64,000 nucleotides of DNA, taken from assembly GCF_003351745.1 (NCBI RefSeq), contig NZ_CP031222.1:2586207-2650206 (forward strand), read 5' to 3'. The stretch is from Aquirhabdus parva. GTDB taxonomy: Bacteria; Pseudomonadota; Gammaproteobacteria; Pseudomonadales; Moraxellaceae. The notes beneath the pieces were generated by a model that worked only from the letters and a program-made list of their open reading frames with translations, was not told the DNA's origin and made no database searches. The position numbers were made by a program, and so were the translations under genes. How positions within the stretch are numbered: the first letter of the stretch is position 1; each line of letters starts with the position of its first letter. This document shows, piece after piece, positions 27,530 to 38,665 of the stretch.

Positions 27530-28549
27530 TTAAGCAGGGGATAAACAGTGATGATCTTTGGCTATATGCTTTTTGGACAATTGCCGCCAAAAACCCAATA
27601 ACGCACGCGCTGTCATTTGCGGCACTTCGACCATGGGCAAATGCCCAACTTCACTGAAAATTTTCACCTCAGCTTGCGGAATAAGCTGTTTGAATACGGT
27701 GGCGCAAGAGGCATGCAGTATTCGGTCTTTCTCTCCCCACAGTACCAAAGTCGGCGAAGTAATATGGGCAATTCCTTCAAACATGGTCGGTGGTGCGTGC
27801 TCAAGCAACTGATGAAACATATGCTGGTTGATATGGCGTCTTGAAACCAGCTCTTGATACATCAAGGGCACCAATAGCGCCGTCAATGTCCAGCGGTTAT
27901 AAGACATCACGGTACTCATCATGCGCACGACATCGGTCAGACGATGCGCAATCAAATGATTGTTCCCCTTTTTCAGCTCTTGCTCAAAATGCGTCGACTC
28001 GGAACCAAATACTCCTAACGCGTTCATGAGCGTTAAGCTGAGTATTTTTTCTGGGTGTCGCGCCGTAAACAGTGCCGCAATACCTCCTCCCATCGAACTA
28101 CCCACGATATGAAACTGACTGGGCATATAGCGCCCAGTCCAATTATCGACGCGATCAAGCTGTTTTTCTAAGCTATATTGCTCAACATAGTTAAACTCAC
28201 TCTCACCCCAACCCGGTAAATCCGGCACAAACACCCGATACCGTCGGGTTAAGTACGGCAGTAACAACACCCAATTTTCTTTACTCGAAGCAAAGCCGTG
28301 CAGTAGTAAGACAGGCTCGCCATGCGGATTACCACCTTCAAGCCAGACAATTTTTTGAGATTTAACGAAAGTACTGCGACGTTTCATACCTGTCGCGTAG
28401 CCTTGAACTTTACGCAGCAATGCGGTCGTGAGGCCTGACGGTTCCCAGTTTTTAAGGGCTTTGATATTGATGGGTTTAGGGTTGTTTTTTAAAGCCGATT
28501 GCAACTCATCAATAAACGACTCTACACTATTCTCTACGAAATCAGACAT
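27530..28549 (-). CDS. Alpha/beta hydrolase (lipase/esterase-like)
   Basis: A 339-aa alpha/beta hydrolase. It shows the oxyanion strand VLLLHGFASSKENW, the nucleophile elbow VGSSMGGGIAALF, the acid in LWGEKDRILH and the histidine in SEVGHLPMVE. It has no evident signal peptide, so it is probably cytoplasmic or membrane-associated. The organisation recalls the Moraxella lipase-3 group. The natural substrate is unknown. Its 5' end faces the urease operon, sharing a 257-bp divergent promoter region. Confidence 0.85.
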   Translation of the reverse strand: MSDFVENSVESFIDELQSALKNNPKPINIKALKNWEPSGLTTALLRKVQGYATGMKRRSTFVKSQKIVWLEGGNPHGEPVLLLHGFASSKENWVLLLPYLTRRYRVFVPDLPGWGESEFNYVEQYSLEKQLDRVDNWTGRYMPSQFHIVGSSMGGGIAALFTARHPEKILSLTLMNALGVFGSESTHFEQELKKGNNHLIAHRLTDVVRMMSTVMSYNRWTLTALLVPLMYQELVSRRHINQHMFHQLLEHAPPTMFEGIAHITSPTLVLWGEKDRILHASCATVFKQLIPQAEVKIFSEVGHLPMVEVPQMTARALLGFWRQLSKKHIAKDHHCLSPA

Positions 28550-28806
28550 TCACTACGCTCCACATCTTGCTTAACCGCTCAAATGACACCTCCAATGAAG
28601 TGTCCGCTTAATCACAATTTGTAATATGATCAGACTGTATCTGAAAGCTTGAAGTAAGCGGTTAGCATTTTCTTCCAGATGGATGAAAGATTAGGCGCGG
28701 AATGTCAAGTGAGGCATATGACTTATTCAAAATAGGTTATTGCTCTTGGTATGATTCTTTCATAACTATTTAAGACTGATCAGTAATACCCGCAAAAGGA
28801 AGCACC

Positions 28807-29109
28807 ATGGAACTCACGCCGCACGAAAAAGACAAAATGCTGATATTCACCGCAGGACTCGTGGCAGAAAGACGCAAAGCTCGCGGTTTAAAACTCAACT
28901 ATCCAGAAGCCATCGCCTATATCTCTGCGGCGCTATTAGAAGGTGCTCGCGATGGCAAGAGCGTCAGTGAGCTCATGCACTACGGGACTACCCTGCTCAC
29001 TCGCGATGATGTGATGGACGGTATTGCGGACATGATCCATGAGATTCAAGTCGAAGCGACCTTTCCTGATGGCTCCAAACTGGTCACGGTTCATCAACCG
29101 ATTATCTGA
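28807..29109 (+). CDS. ureA: Urease gamma subunit
   Basis: Structural subunit of the nickel urease hydrolysing urea to ammonia and carbamate. 100 aa, beginning [14 protein letters not shown] and containing [11 protein letters not shown] and the [14 protein letters not shown] end, all typical for UreA. ATG at 28807 has an AAAAGGAAG site. First gene of the urease operon; unusually no ureD precedes it. ureB follows after 44 bp. Confidence 0.97.
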   Translation: MELTPHEKDKMLIFTAGLVAERRKARGLKLNYPEAIAYISAALLEGARDGKSVSELMHYGTTLLTRDDVMDGIADMIHEIQVEATFPDGSKLVTVHQPII

Positions 29110-29153
29110 TCGCAGCAAATCAATGATCTATACAGCACACTAAAAGGGAAAAC

Positions 29154-29495
29154 ATGATGATTGCTGGTGAATATTTCCTCGATGAAGGTGACATCGAACT
29201 CAATGCCGGTCGCGAAACACGCACGCTGGATATTACCAATGTCGGTGACCGTCCAATTCAAGTGGGTTCGCATTTTCATTTCTTTGAAGTCAACGATGGC
29301 TTGCAATTTGATCGCGCAGTTGCGCGTGGATTTCGACTCAATATCGCTGCGGGTACTGCTGTACGCTTTGAACCCGGTCAAACACGCCGTGTGGAATTGG
29401 TAGAGCTTTCAGGACTAAAAACAGTCTACGGCTTTCAAGGGCGGGTCATGGGTCCGCTATCAGATACAGACGGCAATACTGCTACCGAGAATTAA
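29154..29495 (+). CDS. ureB: Urease beta subunit
   Basis: 113 aa beta subunit of urease, with the family motifs [37 protein letters not shown] and [17 protein letters not shown]. Two ATG codons stand in tandem at 29154 and 29157, with GGGAAAAC upstream; either could be used. ureC begins 2 nt after its stop, so translation is coupled. Confidence 0.97.
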   Translation: MMIAGEYFLDEGDIELNAGRETRTLDITNVGDRPIQVGSHFHFFEVNDGLQFDRAVARGFRLNIAAGTAVRFEPGQTRRVELVELSGLKTVYGFQGRVMGPLSDTDGNTATEN

Positions 29496-29497
29496 TC

Positions 29498-31213
<1,716 letters not shown>

Positions 31214-31230
31214 GGAAATTTCTCTTAGTG

Positions 31231-31269
31231 AATAGTTAGTATCTTAAAAACTTGAACCGACTAACTATT
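31231..31269 (+). other. Hairpin in the leader of the PIN gene
   Basis: A perfect 10-bp inverted repeat, AATAGTTAGT (31231-31240) and ACTAACTATT (31260-31269), with a 19-nt loop. It lies between the ureC stop and the predicted GTG start of the PIN gene. No T-run follows. It may be an operator, a processing site or a remnant of the inserting element. Confidence 0.6.
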
Positions 31270-31305
31270 ACCGAAGAACATAATGAGCATGCGGAAGGGT
31301 TAATT

Positions 31306-32466
31306 GTGACTAGTTCAGAGACTAAGTATGATGCACTAACAATTGACACTAATACTTTTTTCACTCACGGTATGCTTCTCAAGCATGGGATATTAAAGCA
31401 ATTAGAGCAATTCTCCGATAGTCCCATTAAGTTAATTTTTCCCGATGTTGTTTTTAGAGAAATTGGAAAGCATTTAGCTGAGAAAATTTCAGATGTGGTA
31501 AGAAATGTTAATGCAACAATTAAGTCTGCGCATCAATATTTAGAAGTTGATGAAGATACCTTGTCCAAATTTCAGATTTTCTTTGATATAGGTAGTCCTG
31601 AAAACTTTTCTCATACTCAATTAGAAAGTTTCAAGATACGATGCGGTGCGAGAGTTATAACGGCAAAAGAATATGTAGATATGCATTCGCTCTTAGAACT
31701 CTACTTTTCAACCTCCTACCCCTTTGAAGATAATGGAAAGAAAAAAAATGAATTTCCAGACGCAATCGCACTATTGACTTTAGAGTCATGGGCTGCAAAA
31801 AATAATTTTCGCGTCCTTGCTGTAAGTAAAGATAAAGGATGGAACAATTACTGTAAGACCTCAGAAACAATTGACTGTTATGAAGACTTAGTAGAAGCCA
31901 TTTCATATCTGCTTAGTCAAACACCCTCAATTTCACAAGTTTTTAGACAGTCTATAGAAAGAATTATTTTAGAAATTCAAATAGCATTGATGGACGACTC
32001 AAAGTCAGACTCTGAACTCAATGATCGACTTGGTGATGTTATATCTGAATATGTAGAGAACAGTGCTCCTTCTATTGTTGCAGACATTGATGTTGATTTT
32101 GATATTGAAGAAGCTCGAATAAGCTATTTATCACATACGTTCGTTTCAAGAAAATATGATTTACCCACTGTCAAACTAGTAAATCTTAAAGACAACAAAC
32201 TTGTTTTTAATACCCGTTGCGAAATTTTCTATGTTGCTGAAGCAACTTGTAATTTCTTTGTATGGAACCCGATTCAAAAGAATAGAGTGTTAATAGAATC
32301 TAAACAAATTTATCATGATTCTAGCTATATAACTAATGTTCTTATTTCTTTTGACTTCGACTCTCCAACATTAAAATTAAGTGAACTGAAACTAGAAAAT
32401 ATAGAAATTGAGGACTCTATTGATTATTTGGATTTTGGTACCCTCAAACCTGAGATTACATTTTAA
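31306..32466 (+). CDS. PIN-like nuclease domain protein (DUF4935-like) inserted in the urease operon
   Basis: Predicted metal-dependent RNase. Counting from GTG 31306, the PIN acidic residues are Asp14 (LTIDTN), Glu52 (FPDVVFREIG), Asp152 (EFPDAIALL) and Asp176 (AVSKDKGW). The C-terminal half (~200-386) is acidic and beta-rich with no motif I recognise. The GTG has a GGAAGGG site; a TTG at 31252 has none. 386 aa is much longer than VapC toxins (~130), and there is no small antitoxin gene. GC is about a third (19 of 60 on line 31501-31560), against ~60% in ureC. The strong compositional break, same-strand placement and flanking direct repeat indicate acquisition by transfer. Family name is my best guess. 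Confidence 0.8.
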   Translation: MTSSETKYDALTIDTNTFFTHGMLLKHGILKQLEQFSDSPIKLIFPDVVFREIGKHLAEKISDVVRNVNATIKSAHQYLEVDEDTLSKFQIFFDIGSPENFSHTQLESFKIRCGARVITAKEYVDMHSLLELYFSTSYPFEDNGKKKNEFPDAIALLTLESWAAKNNFRVLAVSKDKGWNNYCKTSETIDCYEDLVEAISYLLSQTPSISQVFRQSIERIILEIQIALMDDSKSDSELNDRLGDVISEYVENSAPSIVADIDVDFDIEEARISYLSHTFVSRKYDLPTVKLVNLKDNKLVFNTRCEIFYVAEATCNFFVWNPIQKNRVLIESKQIYHDSSYITNVLISFDFDSPTLKLSELKLENIEIEDSIDYLDFGTLKPEITF

Positions 32467-32471
32467 GGAAA
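32461..32471 (+). repeat. Right copy of 11-bp direct repeat flanking the PIN gene
   Basis: TTTTAAGGAAA, identical to 31208-31218. It spans the end of the PIN gene and its stop codon. The GGAAA would have to serve ureE, whose ATG is 14-15 nt further on, a longer spacing than usual. Confidence 0.75.
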
Positions 32472-32484
32472 ATTATAGTAAATC

Positions 32485-32958
32485 ATGAACCTCTACACGA
32501 TCCGTCTTCCCAAAGACTTCCAGCCCAAAGCCGATGTCGAAACACTCGCTCTGCCTTTTGACACCCGTCAAAAATCCCGCTTCCGCGCAACGCTCGCGAG
32601 CGGCATTGATATCGGTGTGGATCTGCCGCGCACCGGTGTGCTGCGCAGCGGCGCGTATATTGCGACGCAGACCGATGAAGCCCTGCAAATCGTTGCGGCG
32701 GCTGAGACCGTAATGCAAGCAGTGGCTGCGGATTCATTTACCTTACTTAAAGCCGCCTATCACTTGGGGAATCGTCATGTCCCTCTGATGCTGACCCCCG
32801 ATGCCGTTTACTTTGAACCTGATCATGTGCTGGCAGAAATGGTAGAGGGTTTAGGGCTGACGGTGACGACGATGCAACATCCCTTTGAACCAGAAAGCGG
32901 CGCCTATGCACAGCATGCGCATGAAACACGGTTGCGCCCACTTCCAGTTCACCACTAA
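32485..32958 (+). CDS. ureE: Urease accessory protein UreE (nickel chaperone)
   Basis: Delivers nickel to the UreDFG-apourease complex. 157 aa: an N-terminal peptide-binding domain with [21 protein letters not shown] and a metal-binding domain with [14 protein letters not shown] (conserved His). The C-terminal tail is only weakly His-rich ([14 protein letters not shown]). The ATG at 32485 has its nearest AAGGAA 14 nt upstream, so initiation may be weaker than before the PIN gene came between ureC and ureE. High GC returns abruptly at this gene. Confidence 0.96.
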   Translation: MNLYTIRLPKDFQPKADVETLALPFDTRQKSRFRATLASGIDIGVDLPRTGVLRSGAYIATQTDEALQIVAAAETVMQAVAADSFTLLKAAYHLGNRHVPLMLTPDAVYFEPDHVLAEMVEGLGLTVTTMQHPFEPESGAYAQHAHETRLRPLPVHH

Positions 32959-32977
32959 AGGCTGAAGTAAACAACTC

Positions 32978-33670
32978 ATGTCTAATCTGACTCAAAGCGC
33001 CTTGCCGATCACGACACCACAATCCTTATTAAGATTGTTGATGTTGAGCTCGACCGCACTGCCTGTGGGTGCATACTGCTACTCGCAAGGCGTGGAGTCT
33101 GCGATTGATCGGGAGTGGATTCGGAATGAATCGACGGCTCTTGCCTATTTTGAAGATGTGCTGGAGCTCATGTTAGTGCGCTTTGAGTTGCCTATGCTCG
33201 CCCATATGATGCATGCGTGTCGTGACAAAAATAATGCTAAGTTCCAGCAGCTTGCAACGCAATATTGTGCCAGCCGGGAAAGCAGTGAGTTGCTCGCAGA
33301 AACACGACAGTTAGGGTTCTCACTCACCGCGTGGGTACGGGAAGTCGCCAAAATTCCGGTGACAGTTGATGAACGTTTGGGTTTCTTGCCTGTCTATGCA
33401 GCGCTATGTGTCAGCTTAGGTCTGCAAGCAGAAGAATGCCTAACGGCGTATGCCTTTACCCAACTTGAGAATCTTGTCCTTGCTGCGGTTAAAACTGTGC
33501 CACTCGGACAAATCAGCGGGCAGCGGATTCTTTGGGCAGTCTATGCGCAAGTCCCCGCAGGCGTGGCGCGCGCTTTGCAAAGTGATGCGATCATCAGTAG
33601 TAGCTTACCCGGACTTGCGATGCTATCGATTGGGCACGAAAGTCAGTATTCACGTTTATTTAGATCTTAG
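32978..33670 (+). CDS. ureF: Urease accessory protein UreF
   Basis: All-helical activation-complex subunit that gates GTP hydrolysis by UreG. 230 aa with the family's [21 protein letters not shown] start, the [10 protein letters not shown] segment and the C-terminal GQRIL ... [20 protein letters not shown] region. 19 bp separate it from ureE and 35 bp from ureG. The usual partner UreD is not encoded here. Confidence 0.96.
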   Translation: MSNLTQSALPITTPQSLLRLLMLSSTALPVGAYCYSQGVESAIDREWIRNESTALAYFEDVLELMLVRFELPMLAHMMHACRDKNNAKFQQLATQYCASRESSELLAETRQLGFSLTAWVREVAKIPVTVDERLGFLPVYAALCVSLGLQAEECLTAYAFTQLENLVLAAVKTVPLGQISGQRILWAVYAQVPAGVARALQSDAIISSSLPGLAMLSIGHESQYSRLFRS

Positions 33671-33705
33671 TACATCACCTCTATGTAAAGGAAAAGGAAC
33701 ATCTC

Positions 33706-34323
33706 ATGTCTGAACGCTCTCCCCTTCGCGTCGGTATCGGCGGTCCTGTTGGCTCAGGTAAAACAGCACTTACGCTCAACCTCTGCCGTGTTCTGCGTAC
33801 CCGTTATAACCTTGCCGTGGTCACTAACGACATCTACACCAAAGAAGACTCAAACTTCCTGACGCGGAATGAAGCCTTGACGCCCGACCGTATCGTCGGT
33901 GTTGAGACCGGTGGTTGCCCACACACAGCGATTCGCGAAGATGCCTCAATTAACCTTGCGGCGATTGCCGACCTCAATCGTAAATTCCCGAATCTTGAAC
34001 TGATTCTAATCGAGAGTGGTGGTGATAATTTGGCGGCAACTTTTAGCCCTGAACTCTCTGACCTTACCCTCTATGTGATTGACGTCGCAGGTGGCGAAAA
34101 GATTCCACGCAAAGGTGGGCCTGGCATTACCAAGTCTGACCTTCTGATCATCAATAAAACCGACTTAGCCCCAATGGTGGGTGCGTCACTTGAGATCATG
34201 GCGCAAGATGCCAAACGCATGCGCGGTGATCGTCCTTTTCAATTTTCCAATATGAAAGATGGTGATGGACTGGATGAGATTATCGCGTTCATCGAAAAGC
34301 AAGGTTTACTCACCGCTTCTTAA
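33706..34323 (+). CDS. ureG: Urease accessory GTPase UreG
   Basis: SIMIBI GTPase powering nickel insertion into urease. 205 aa with the P-loop [12 protein letters not shown] near the N-terminus, [21 protein letters not shown] (the Cys-Pro-His metal-binding motif), [15 protein letters not shown] and the base-recognition NKTDLAP. ATG at 33706, preceded by AAAGGAAAAGGAAC. Confidence 0.98.
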   Translation: MSERSPLRVGIGGPVGSGKTALTLNLCRVLRTRYNLAVVTNDIYTKEDSNFLTRNEALTPDRIVGVETGGCPHTAIREDASINLAAIADLNRKFPNLELILIESGGDNLAATFSPELSDLTLYVIDVAGGEKIPRKGGPGITKSDLLIINKTDLAPMVGASLEIMAQDAKRMRGDRPFQFSNMKDGDGLDEIIAFIEKQGLLTAS

Positions 34324-34364
34324 GCAGATGTCCTCTACATTTTAGATCTCTATGGAGTATAAAC

Positions 34365-34940
34365 ATGCGTATTTCTCGACTGGCTGTATTATTCACGACC
34401 TTACTGGCCTCAAGCTTCGCACTTGCCCATCCGGGCCATGCAGGGCATCAAGCGGCCTTTGTTGAAGGTTTGCTGCACCCGTTAACTGGACTCGACCATC
34501 TTGCGATGGGCTTGGGCTTTGGTCTGCTCATGGCGCGTACTTTCAAGCGTGCCCGCGTGGCAGGACTAGTACTCCTCATGGGTGCATTGGTTGCGGGCTT
34601 TAGTCTAGGCGTGGTCGGGTTGATCGGCGCGGATTGGGCTGAATATGGTATTGGTGCTTCACTGCTGGTGCTTGCGGTTGCCTTATGGATGCGTTCACAT
34701 TCAGCATTTCTTGGCATGGTGGCGACCTTAGGTCTATTTCATGGTGTTGCGCATGGTGCGGAAGTGCCTGCTGGGCTCAATCCAGCAGTTTTCCTTGCCG
34801 GGATGCTCGTGACCTTGAGTGGCTTATATGGTGTAGGTTTACTGTTGGGGCGGACCCTACAGCACTATGCCAGCCGTTATGTGAAAGGCAGTGAGCGTCT
34901 TGCAGCAGTGCTCGCAGGCTCCGCCATTTTCTTTGGCTAA
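34365..34940 (+). CDS. ureJ: HupE/UreJ family nickel transporter
   Basis: Inner-membrane protein probably importing nickel (or cobalt) for urease. 191 aa with an N-terminal signal-like segment cut near LAHPGHAGH, then the family motif LLHPLTGLDHLAMGLGFG containing conserved His and Asp, and about six membrane segments ending in AVLAGSAIFFG. Last gene of the urease operon, 41 bp after ureG. A hairpin with no U-tract follows. Confidence 0.92.
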   Translation: MRISRLAVLFTTLLASSFALAHPGHAGHQAAFVEGLLHPLTGLDHLAMGLGFGLLMARTFKRARVAGLVLLMGALVAGFSLGVVGLIGADWAEYGIGASLLVLAVALWMRSHSAFLGMVATLGLFHGVAHGAEVPAGLNPAVFLAGMLVTLSGLYGVGLLLGRTLQHYASRYVKGSERLAAVLAGSAIFFG

Positions 34941-34971
34941 TGTTTTTTGATTAAGGATTGTAAATCATAAA

Positions 34972-34994
34972 CGCTATCCTACATGGATAGCGTA
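34972..34994. other. Hairpin between ureJ and the efflux-pump gene
   Basis: ACGCTATCC (34972-34980), loop TACAT, GGATAGCGT (34986-34994): a perfect 9-bp stem. An in-frame ATG of the next gene lies in the loop, which argues against that start. No T-run follows, so termination of the urease transcript here is uncertain. Confidence 0.5.
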
Positions 34995-35033
34995 AGCTCT
35001 GATACTTTCTGCCTTGATAAGAAGCGAAATCGT

Positions 35034-36476
35034 ATGACGTCCAGCAGCGACACGCCAAGTATGGCACCCGATAAACCCCAAAACTATAGACCACTCTTGT
35101 GGTTGGTTGCGATGGGGTTCTTCATGCAAGCGCTGGACTCTACGATTGTCAATACCGCATTGCCTGCCATGGCACGAAGCCTTGGCGAAAGCCCACTGCG
35201 TATGCAGTCCGTGATCATCGCCTATATGCTCACGATGGCGATCATCATCCCGGTCAGTGGCTGGCTTGCGGATCGCGTTGGTACGCGCAAGATTTTCTTT
35301 AGTGCGATATTCCTGTTTACGCTGGGCTCTATTCTTTGCGCCAGCTCACAAACACTGCCGCTGCTTGTAGCCTCTCGCGTTGTCCAAGGTATCGGCGGTG
35401 CAATGCTACTCCCTGTCGGGCGATTAACCATGCTGCGTGCATTGCCACGTCATTTATTTTTACCCGCGATGAGTTTTATCACCATTCCCGGTCTTATAGG
35501 TCCGCTGATTGGTCCGACTCTCGGGGGCTGGCTCGTTGAAGCATTATCGTGGCATTGGATCTTTCTCATCAATGTCCCGATTGGGATCATTGGCGGCCTT
35601 GCCACCCTACGTTTTATGCCCGATATTCGTAGTGATGATTTAATGCCTTTTGACAGTGCAGGATATTTCTTGTTGACCAGCGGTATGGTGGCGTTATCGA
35701 TTGCTCTGGATGGACTATCAGAACTCCATCTGCCTCACGCGATGGTAATGCTACTCCTCATCTTTGGATTTGTGTCCCTTACCACCTATTGGCTACATGC
35801 GGGTCGTAAAGGAGATGCTGCTTTATTTAGCCTAAAACTCTTTGTCCTACCCAGCTATCGAATTGGGGTGTTGGGCAATCTGTTTGCACGTATCGGCAGC
35901 GGCAGTATGCCGTTCTTATTGCCTCTCCTACTGCAAGTTTGCTTAGGCCATACTCCCGCAGAAGCTGGAATGATGATGATCCCTGTGGCCCTCGCAGCGA
36001 TGCTCTCCAAGAACTTTGTCACGCCACTGGTGCGTAAGTTCGGTTATCGCCAAGTGCTGGTTGCCAATACGGTATTGGTAGGACTCAGCATCGCCAGTTT
36101 TGCACTGATGACTGGTGACGAACCCACATGGTTACGTGTGATTCACATGGGGCTCTTTGGCTTCTTTAACTCTATTCAGTTCACCTGTATGAATACGCTG
36201 ACCTTAAAAGACCTTGACGGCAAGCTTGCCAGTAGTGGCAATGGACTGCTGTCGATGGTGATGATGCTATCCATGAGTTTGGGTGTTGCCAGTGCCGCTG
36301 CGGTCTTGGCCGGATTTACCCAGATCATGGGTAATGTGGCAAATACCTTAGAGGCTTTCCACTCCACCTTTATTTGTGTGGGGCTGATGACATCGGCAGC
36401 AGCTTGGATTTTCTGGCAATTACCACACGATGAACCTGTAGTGACTGAAAAATCTGATACAGCACTGGTTGAGTAA
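35034..36476 (+). CDS. MFS multidrug efflux pump, DHA2 (MdtD/EmrB) type
   Basis: Inner-membrane proton-driven drug exporter with about 14 membrane segments. Sequence from GFFMQALDSTIVNTALPAMA through LGESPLRMQSVI, motif A GWLADRVGTRK and motif C-like IPGLIGPLIGPTLGGWL closely follows E. coli MdtD. A matching later block is MNTLTLKDLDGKLASSGNGL. ATG 35034 gives 480 aa; the ATG at 34983 lies in a hairpin loop and lacks a ribosome site. No membrane-fusion partner gene or regulator is adjacent, unlike emrAB or mdtABCD. Confidence 0.9.
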   Translation: MTSSSDTPSMAPDKPQNYRPLLWLVAMGFFMQALDSTIVNTALPAMARSLGESPLRMQSVIIAYMLTMAIIIPVSGWLADRVGTRKIFFSAIFLFTLGSILCASSQTLPLLVASRVVQGIGGAMLLPVGRLTMLRALPRHLFLPAMSFITIPGLIGPLIGPTLGGWLVEALSWHWIFLINVPIGIIGGLATLRFMPDIRSDDLMPFDSAGYFLLTSGMVALSIALDGLSELHLPHAMVMLLLIFGFVSLTTYWLHAGRKGDAALFSLKLFVLPSYRIGVLGNLFARIGSGSMPFLLPLLLQVCLGHTPAEAGMMMIPVALAAMLSKNFVTPLVRKFGYRQVLVANTVLVGLSIASFALMTGDEPTWLRVIHMGLFGFFNSIQFTCMNTLTLKDLDGKLASSGNGLLSMVMMLSMSLGVASAAAVLAGFTQIMGNVANTLEAFHSTFICVGLMTSAAAWIFWQLPHDEPVVTEKSDTALVE

Positions 36477-36539
36477 ATCTAATGTTCGCAGTGCTGCCCC
36501 TATTTTTATCCATGAAGAACTTCCGAGTCTGAGTGCCTT

Positions 36540-37292
36540 ATGTCTACGCTTCGTATAGCCGCCGCACAATCGATATCTGTCGCAGGGGATATTGCTGCCA
36601 ATATCGACATTCATCTGAAATTCATTGGTGCCGCGCATCAAGTAGGTGTAAATTTTTTGGTTTTTCCAGAACTATCGCTCTCGGGTTATGAGCTGCCTTT
36701 ACTGAAAAGCCTTGCGATCAAACTCGACGATACTCGTCTGGATCTCATTCGGACATTAGTTAAAGAAACACAGATGACCGTGGTGATCGGTGTTCCTCTT
36801 GCAGCAGCAGATGGCATCACAATTAGTGCGATTACCTTTTTCCCTGATGGCACGATACAGACATACCATAAACAATATGTGCATAGCAGCGAAGCACCCT
36901 ATGCAGTCAACGGCGAAAGAATTAATCTCAAATACCCGCTTGGGGGCGAGTCATTTGCTCTCGGGATTTGTGCGGATACTACGCATTCTATCCATGCAGA
37001 ACGGGCCGCAGCGACAGGGGCTTCACTCTATGTTGCCAGTGTATTAGTCTCTGAGTCAGGCTATGCTAAAGATGCAGCCCTACTGCAAGGTTATGCAAAG
37101 CAGCATCACATGGGTGTGCTCATGGCTAATCATGCTGGCCCTTCAGGAGAATATATCTCCGCTGGGAAAAGTGCGTTTTGGGCACCGGATGGCGACTTAG
37201 TGGTGACCGCACTCGGCACGGGAAATGCTTTAATAATTGCGACAAAGAATGGAAGCACATGGTCTGGTGAAGTGATCGATGTGACTCTCTAA
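36540..37292 (+). CDS. Carbon-nitrogen hydrolase (nitrilase superfamily)
   Basis: Cytosolic amidase-type enzyme of 250 aa. The catalytic triad is visible: Glu in VFPELSLSGYE, Lys in YHKQYVHSSE and Cys in GICADTTHS. The substrate is unknown; branch-specific features are not evident. Preceded by the efflux pump and followed by a GNAT gene on the same strand with ~50-60 bp gaps, so these may form a loose operon. Confidence 0.88.
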   Translation: MSTLRIAAAQSISVAGDIAANIDIHLKFIGAAHQVGVNFLVFPELSLSGYELPLLKSLAIKLDDTRLDLIRTLVKETQMTVVIGVPLAAADGITISAITFFPDGTIQTYHKQYVHSSEAPYAVNGERINLKYPLGGESFALGICADTTHSIHAERAAATGASLYVASVLVSESGYAKDAALLQGYAKQHHMGVLMANHAGPSGEYISAGKSAFWAPDGDLVVTALGTGNALIIATKNGSTWSGEVIDVTL

Positions 37293-37343
37293 GCACTAAG
37301 ACCAAGAGCATTCAACGCTCCTTTGATTTGCAGAGTATAAAAT

Positions 37344-37808
37344 ATGTCCAAAATTGCGCCGATCACGCTTTCAGCAGTCCAGACCGATGACTTCGAGCAA
37401 CTCGTTGAAATTCGTATTGCGGCAATGCGAGAGAGCTTGGAGCGGATTGGGCGCTTTGATCCTGAGCGTGCAAGAGAGCGTTTTCGTCAGGGCTTCTCAC
37501 CTGAGCACACGCGCTTTATCGAAATCAATGGTCGTAAAGTGGGCTTTGTCGTGGTCAAACCCGTACTCAATCAATTGTTGCTCGACCATCTGTATGTCGT
37601 CCCCAAAGCACAAAGAAAAAAAGTAGGCAGTCAGGTTTTAGCCCATATTTTTATCGAAGCCGATAGCCAAGGTCTGCCCATACGTGTTGGTGCATTGAAA
37701 GACAGCGACTCCAATCGCTTTTATCAGCGCCATGGTTTTAGGCGCATTGAACAAGATGAATTTGACAACTACTATATTCGACACACGGTTAGGAATATTG
37801 ATTCATGA
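37344..37808 (+). CDS. GNAT-family N-acetyltransferase
   Basis: 154 aa acetyl-CoA-dependent transferase. Motif A is seen as LYVVPKAQRKKVGSQVLAHI (acetyl-CoA pyrophosphate loop), preceded by VGFVVVKP and followed by the NRFYQRHGFRRIEQDE segment of motif B. The acceptor is unknown. Its stop overlaps the next ATG by 4 nt, so the small following gene is translationally coupled. Confidence 0.88.
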   Translation: MSKIAPITLSAVQTDDFEQLVEIRIAAMRESLERIGRFDPERARERFRQGFSPEHTRFIEINGRKVGFVVVKPVLNQLLLDHLYVVPKAQRKKVGSQVLAHIFIEADSQGLPIRVGALKDSDSNRFYQRHGFRRIEQDEFDNYYIRHTVRNIDS

Positions 37809-38059
37809 AATTCATTTCATTACGGGTTAAAACCGCATTACTCGTTCACGGTTATACCGAAGATCATAAAGAAATTACTGAAATCGTCAATGACGAGTCG
37901 TTTGTTGAAAAACTGATTGCGGTTGATCGTATCCAATCGGTGACGGAAAAATATCTACTCGTATCGTCTTCTCACGGCAGGATTATGTATTGGGAATATG
38001 AAGGAAGTCTGGCTTCTGTCACTGAGCGTTTAAATCGTGCGGGGCTGGTGATTCAATAA
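37805..38059 (+). CDS. Small hypothetical protein coupled to the GNAT gene
   Basis: 84 aa, starting 4 nt inside the GNAT stop (ATGA). Mixed alpha/beta with no signal peptide, membrane segment or recognised motif; the middle is VDRIQSVTEKYLLVSSSHGR. The overlap makes it a real gene and hints at a joint role with the acetyltransferase, but I do not recognise the family. Confidence 0.7.
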   Translation: MKFISLRVKTALLVHGYTEDHKEITEIVNDESFVEKLIAVDRIQSVTEKYLLVSSSHGRIMYWEYEGSLASVTERLNRAGLVIQ

Positions 38060-38149
38060 GCTGTCACAAACAAGATATATGTTCAGCTCAATCCAATAAA
38101 AAGATTCACCCCGCCACAACAATGCAAAACAACCACAAAGGAATGCATC

Positions 38150-38560
38150 ATGGAACTGAACATTTATCTCTCATTTAAAGGTCAATGCGAAGCAGCATTT
38201 AACTTCTACGCCAAGGTTCTGGGTGGAAGCATCACTATGAAGTTCACCCATAAAGACTCGCCGATGGCGGCTGAAACAGCTCCTGAGTGGCTGGATAAGA
38301 TCATGCATATGCGCATGGAAATCGGTCAATCTGTGCTGATGGGCGCAGATATGCCTGAGGGTCATCAAGTCACGCCACAAGGTTTTAATGCCTCTCTACA
38401 AATCAAAGATCCTGCTGAGGCGGAACGTGTGTTTGCTGGGCTCGCCGAAAATGGCACGATCCATATGCCGATCGCAGAAACCTTCTGGGCTCAGCGCTTT
38501 GGCATGTTGGTCGATCAGTTCGGGATTCCTTGGATGATCAACTGCGAAAAATCAATGTAA
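38150..38560 (+). CDS. PhnB-like VOC-family (glyoxalase/bleomycin-resistance fold) protein
   Basis: 136 aa, matching the PhnB/DUF1338-like '3-demethylubiquinone methyltransferase' VOC group: NIYLSFKGQCEAAFNFYAKV at the start, MHMRMEIGQSVLMGADMP, PAEAERVFAGLAENG and the ending FGIPWMINCEKSM. These are small metal-fold proteins with mostly unknown substrates. ATG at 38150 has an AAAGGAAT site. Confidence 0.85.
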   Translation: MELNIYLSFKGQCEAAFNFYAKVLGGSITMKFTHKDSPMAAETAPEWLDKIMHMRMEIGQSVLMGADMPEGHQVTPQGFNASLQIKDPAEAERVFAGLAENGTIHMPIAETFWAQRFGMLVDQFGIPWMINCEKSM

Positions 38561-38594
38561 ATGTCGATGCTCCATATTTAAGACCAACGCACAA

Positions 38595-38632
38595 AATAAA
38601 AAATCAGGATGGACAACTTCCTCCATCCTGAT
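38595..38632 (-). terminator. Intrinsic terminator of the metY gene
   Basis: ATCAGGATGGA (38603-38613) and TCCATCCTGAT (38622-38632) form an 11-bp stem. On the minus strand the stem is followed by TTTTTTATTTTG. It serves the minus-strand sulfhydrylase gene; T-runs are lacking for the plus strand. Confidence 0.85.
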
Positions 38633-38665
38633 ATCAAGGGAAAACTATCAACTACTGCAAATGTC

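Noticed and set aside
28735-28765. Sigma-54-like promoter upstream of ureA (TGGTATG-N4-TTTCA)
   Set aside because: The -12 GC is missing its G and several positions mismatch; too weak to claim nitrogen control.
31306-32466. PIN gene as a VapC-type toxin of a toxin-antitoxin pair
   Set aside because: Three times the usual VapC length and no small antitoxin gene within the insert.
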